Positions 13,871 through 15,891 of a DNA stretch of 15,891 nucleotides are shown piece after piece. Under the pieces are notes generated by a model, which saw only the letters and a list, made by a program, of their open reading frames with translations, had not been told where the DNA came from and searched no databases. Within the stretch, counting starts at the first letter, position 1; each line of letters starts with the position of its first letter. The stretch comes from CBDUUP01 sp965370435. GTDB taxonomy: Bacteria; Chloroflexota; Anaerolineae; Anaerolineales; UBA11579. The position numbers and the translations under genes were made by a program. Location: NCBI GenBank assembly GCA_965370435.1, contig CBDUUP010000056.1, positions 1 through 15,891 of the forward strand, read 5' to 3'.

Positions 13871-14866
13871 TCACCCTCTCTTCAATTTCTTCGCCCACTC
13901 GCTGGCCCTCTTGAATAAATCACCCATGGGGCGGAGTTCGGTGATGGGCAGCGCCAGGCTTTCCGCGTGGAGGCGGGGCGCGCCCCAAACCGGCCTTCCC
14001 TGAGGGATGCGTTTGGCCCGCTTGCGGAAATCTCCCCAGGGCAGATACCCGGCCAGGATGATCTTTATGCCATACACCCACAAGTTGCCCCACTGGTGCG
14101 GGGCGATCCGATAGGTATCATTCAGCGTGGGGCTGTACACCTCCACCATCCCGTCCGGCGGCGCATTGACCTGCAAATAAGCGAGTGAATAAAAATCCGC
14201 CCGCGTCTCGGCCCGTTGGCTGGGGTGAAGGGTGATCTCCTCTTCCAGGAAAGCGCGGCCCGCATCTTGACCACAGACCGACAGCGTCACCGGCTGAGTG
14301 CAGTCAGCTTCCAGGGCCAGTGTTCCCAGAGAGGTCCACTGCGCCGGGCGCGACCAGTTCCCCGGCAGGGCGTGGATGAGGCTGACCGGCTGCCCGGCGG
14401 CCAGCGCTTTCTTCAACTCTTCGCGGTTGGGCGTGACCAAGCCGGTGAGGAAAGCGAATATGCACAGATCGTCAATGTTCTGCGGCATCTCGACCTGCCC
14501 GGAGGGAACCAGCGCGGAGGCCGCCATCAAATGGTCTGGTTCGCCGCTCAGCCGGCTGATGGTTGCCCGGTCGGCCAATAAGGTGGTAAAAACCTGGTTG
14601 CGCCGCTCGCCCAGGGCCACGTCCAGGCGTTCCGGCTCGGTGAGGGGCGCAGGGTTGACCAAACGATAGGGGATCTTCTCCGCCTCCAGATAGCGGCGGT
14701 AAGCTAACTGGACGGCTTTATCCGCCACCGAGCGGCGCAGGGCGTCAAAATCGGAGCCGTCCGGCGGGTTAGGCGCGCAGGCCAGGGCGCGGGTGAGATA
14801 AGCTATCCCCGCCTGGGTGAGGTCGGGTGTGTACTCCAATGTGATGAGATCAGATGAGGAAGACAC
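13871..14866 (-). CDS. Unrecognised protein, possible degenerate nuclease-like N-terminal half
   Basis: A 331-residue soluble protein I cannot name. The first half (to about residue 145) is mostly helical, with AYRRYLEAEKIPYRLV followed by ERLDVALGERRNQVF. That order loosely recalls PD-(D/E)XK nuclease-like folds (helix, then a strand with D, then a strand with E-x-K), but the lysine strand reads RRNQVF, so an active site is not evident. The second half is predicted beta-rich and ends in a basic region (WGDFRKRAKRIPQGR, KRASEWAKKLKRG). No signal peptide or membrane span is seen. The GTG at 14866 is chosen because a GGGGGTGA ribosome-binding-like site and the stop of a small upstream ORF lie directly before it; an ATG at 14905 is possible but lacks a binding site. 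It is convergent with the permease fusion, only 9 bases away. Confidence 0.75.
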   Translation of the reverse strand: MSSSSDLITLEYTPDLTQAGIAYLTRALACAPNPPDGSDFDALRRSVADKAVQLAYRRYLEAEKIPYRLVNPAPLTEPERLDVALGERRNQVFTTLLADRATISRLSGEPDHLMAASALVPSGQVEMPQNIDDLCIFAFLTGLVTPNREELKKALAAGQPVSLIHALPGNWSRPAQWTSLGTLALEADCTQPVTLSVCGQDAGRAFLEEEITLHPSQRAETRADFYSLAYLQVNAPPDGMVEVYSPTLNDTYRIAPHQWGNLWVYGIKIILAGYLPWGDFRKRAKRIPQGRPVWGAPRLHAESLALPITELRPMGDLFKRASEWAKKLKRG

Positions 14867-14867
14867 G

Positions 14868-14972
14868 TCACCCCCTGTTATTATGCTTTCGATGGCGCGT
14901 GGCATTAAAGGCCAACGCAGCCTGAATCAACATAACGCCTGCTAGAATTATCTGGTCGTTCGCTTCCGTCAT
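14868..14972 (-). CDS. Small ORF for a 34-residue single-span membrane peptide
   Basis: An ATG at 14972 opens 34 codons: a short polar start (MTEANDQ), a hydrophobic segment IILAGVMLIQAALAF and a basic tail with RHRKHNNRG. The frame differs from that of the downstream gene. Its TGA (14868-14870) is followed by one base and then the GTG of the next gene, a classic layout for coupled translation. GGAGGAG lies 12 bases before the ATG; an in-frame GTG at 14993 would give 41 residues but without a binding site. A TATAAT lies upstream at 14997-15002. It may be a real membrane peptide, or a leader peptide controlling the next gene. I recognise no family. Confidence 0.5.
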   Translation of the reverse strand: MTEANDQIILAGVMLIQAALAFNATRHRKHNNRG

Positions 14973-14996
14973 CGCTTGGGTAATCTCCTCCACACT

Positions 14997-15002
14997 ATTA
15001 TA
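14997..15002 (-). promoter_or_regulatory. Possible -10 box for the small ORF and downstream gene
   Basis: TATAAT on the minus strand, 24 bases before the ATG of the small ORF. The best -35 candidate (TTAGAA at an 18-base spacing) matches poorly, so this is a moderate to weak promoter call. Confidence 0.4.
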
Positions 15003-15061
15003 CGTGATTTTCGAGTCTGGTTCTAAAAAAAGTAACTTCAAAACAATAGGAGCGCTTTTCA

Positions 15062-15224
15062 GTTGGGGGGCAACGCAGCGACTGAAGTCGCACGAACATT
15101 TGCAAAGTCGGCCTTCGCCGACTAAAAGCGGTTTCAGTCCGCCGAAGGCTTCGTCCTGAGGCTCAGCCCGAAGGGGCGGACTTCGTAGTTGTTGGCGCGA
15201 CTTTAGTCGCTGTGTCGCACCAAC
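15062..15224. repeat. Nested multi-hairpin repeat element
   Basis: About 163 bases framed by an imperfect inverted repeat of about 30 bases (15062-15091 with 15197-15224). Each arm itself contains a palindrome-like 14-mer, GCGACTGAAGTCGC (15078-15091) and GCGACTTTAGTCGC (15197-15210). Inside are a hairpin AGTCGGC-CTTC-GCCGACT (15106-15123) and a longer two-step hairpin, AGTCCGCC (15136-15143) with GGCGGACT (15175-15182), then CTTCG (15149-15153) with CGAAG (15169-15173). This is a cloverleaf-like layout. It contains no ORF. It could be a dispersed palindromic or MITE-like element, or a structured RNA. Confidence 0.7.
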
Positions 15225-15272
15225 CTCACCCTCAAACTAAAATTCACCCATAACATATTCCCCAAACGCATA

Positions 15273-15291
15273 AAAATCTAGTAAAATCTAG
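15273..15291. repeat. Direct repeat AAAATCTAG upstream of recQ
   Basis: Two exact copies of AAAATCTAG (15273-15281 and 15283-15291) are offset by ten bases, one helical turn, about 60 bases before the recQ ATG. TAAAAT at 15282-15287 could double as a -10 box, though no good -35 box is seen. An operator role is a guess. Confidence 0.4.
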
Positions 15292-15349
15292 GGGACGCAA
15301 TGTTTTTCGGGCAACCAGAACTGTGCAGAGAGCGGCAGGGTAAAATAAG

Positions 15350-15891
15350 ATGACCGACCAGATAAAATCCATCTTGAAAGACGTGTTTGGCTATGATGAA
15401 TTTTGGCCCCTCCAGGACGAGATCATAGACAACGTACTCAATAAAAACGATTCCCTGGTGGTGATGCCGACGGGAGGCGGAAAATCGCTCTGCTATCAAG
15501 TTCCAGCCCTGGTATTTGAGGGGCTGACCATCGTCGTTTCGCCGCTCATCTCCTTGATGAAAGACCAGGTGAGGCAGTTGACCGAACTGGGCATACCCGT
15601 CGCCCTCTTGAACAGTTCCTTATCCTATGATGAATACAACCGCAACGTCCAGAGGGTAAAAAGCGGCCAGGCCAGGCTGCTGTATCTGGCCCCAGAAACC
15701 TTGATGAAGCCCAAAACGTTGGCCCTGCTTTCGTCCGTGCAGGTGGACTGCCTGGCCATTGACGAGGCCCACTGCATTTCAGAATGGGGGCATGATTTCC
15801 GCCCGGAGTACCGGCAGATCGTGGAGGTGCGTTCCCGCTTCCCTTCGGCGGTGTGCATTGCGCTGACGGCCACCGCCACACCCAGAGTCCA
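15350..15891 (+). CDS. recQ: ATP-dependent DNA helicase RecQ (N-terminal part, cut by window end)
   Basis: An open frame from the ATG at 15350 to the window edge gives 180 residues of a RecQ helicase. Landmarks are the FGYDEFWPLQ segment with the Q-motif (13-22), Walker A MPTGGGKS (39-46), VVSPLISLMKDQV (62-74), the DEAH box (138-141) running into the RecQ-specific aromatic loop HCISEWGHDFRPEY (141-154), and TATAT motif III (174-178). RecQ unwinds DNA 3' to 5' in recombination and replication-fork repair. An AGGG lies about 10 bases upstream, a modest ribosome-binding site. The rest of the helicase core and any RQC or HRDC domain lie outside the window, so paralogue type cannot be judged. Confidence 0.95.
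   Translation, partial: MTDQIKSILKDVFGYDEFWPLQDEIIDNVLNKNDSLVVMPTGGGKSLCYQVPALVFEGLTIVVSPLISLMKDQVRQLTELGIPVALLNSSLSYDEYNRNVQRVKSGQARLLYLAPETLMKPKTLALLSSVQVDCLAIDEAHCISEWGHDFRPEYRQIVEVRSRFPSAVCIALTATATPRV

Larger units (their letters stand above)
15003..15349. other. Intergenic region between divergent genes
   Basis: A gene-free stretch between the minus-strand small ORF and plus-strand recQ. It holds the nested hairpin element at 15062-15224 and a short direct repeat at 15273-15291 before recQ. No further ORF with a plausible start was found. Confidence 0.65.

Overview
The window looks like a chromosomal segment of a Chloroflexota bacterium, most likely class Anaerolineae. The evidence is indirect: a secreted lipoprotein and a membrane protein both carry the Thr/Pro-rich (TPTPT-type) linkers common in that group, most genes are GC-rich, spacers are AT-rich, and the gene sets yebC-ruvC-ruvA and infC-rpmI-rplT are ordinary bacterial housekeeping. 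No tRNA, rRNA, CRISPR array, transposase or phage gene was seen.

Layout. (1) 1-960, minus strand: an OmpR/PhoB-type response regulator with a consensus sigma-70 promoter, a long leader holding two palindromes, and the probable first codons of a further gene leaving the window. (2) 1362-1982, plus strand: a YqeK-like HD-domain Ap4A hydrolase. (3) 8427 down to 2073, minus strand: yebC, ruvC, an MgtC/DUF4010 membrane protein, ruvA, an AT-richer WD40 lipoprotein with an unrecognised C-terminal domain, and a streptomycin-6-kinase-like phosphotransferase. The first four are tightly packed and look like one operon for Holliday-junction processing with an added membrane protein. (4) 8428-8778: divergent promoter region with three tandem copies of a roughly 23-bp repeat. 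(5) 8779-10197, plus strand: infC (rare ATA start codon), rpmI, rplT and a strong intrinsic terminator. (6) 10380-13861, plus strand: two DppB/DppC-type ABC permease genes. The second is fused through an extra membrane segment to a PQQ-like beta-propeller of about 440 residues predicted to lie outside the cytoplasm. No ATPase or binding-protein gene is present. (7) 14972 down to 13871, minus strand: a 34-codon ORF for a single-span membrane peptide whose stop codon lies next to the GTG start of an unrecognised protein. (8) 15062-15224: a nested multi-hairpin element. (9) 15350 to the end, plus strand: the N-terminal third or so of a RecQ helicase, cut by the window edge.

The most unusual item is the permease-propeller fusion at 11339-13861: a transporter subunit that seems to carry its own extracytoplasmic sensor or docking domain. 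Next are the WD40 lipoprotein with its four-cysteine C-terminal domain, the ATA start of infC, and the coupled small membrane peptide. All family assignments were made by eye from motifs; no database search was run.
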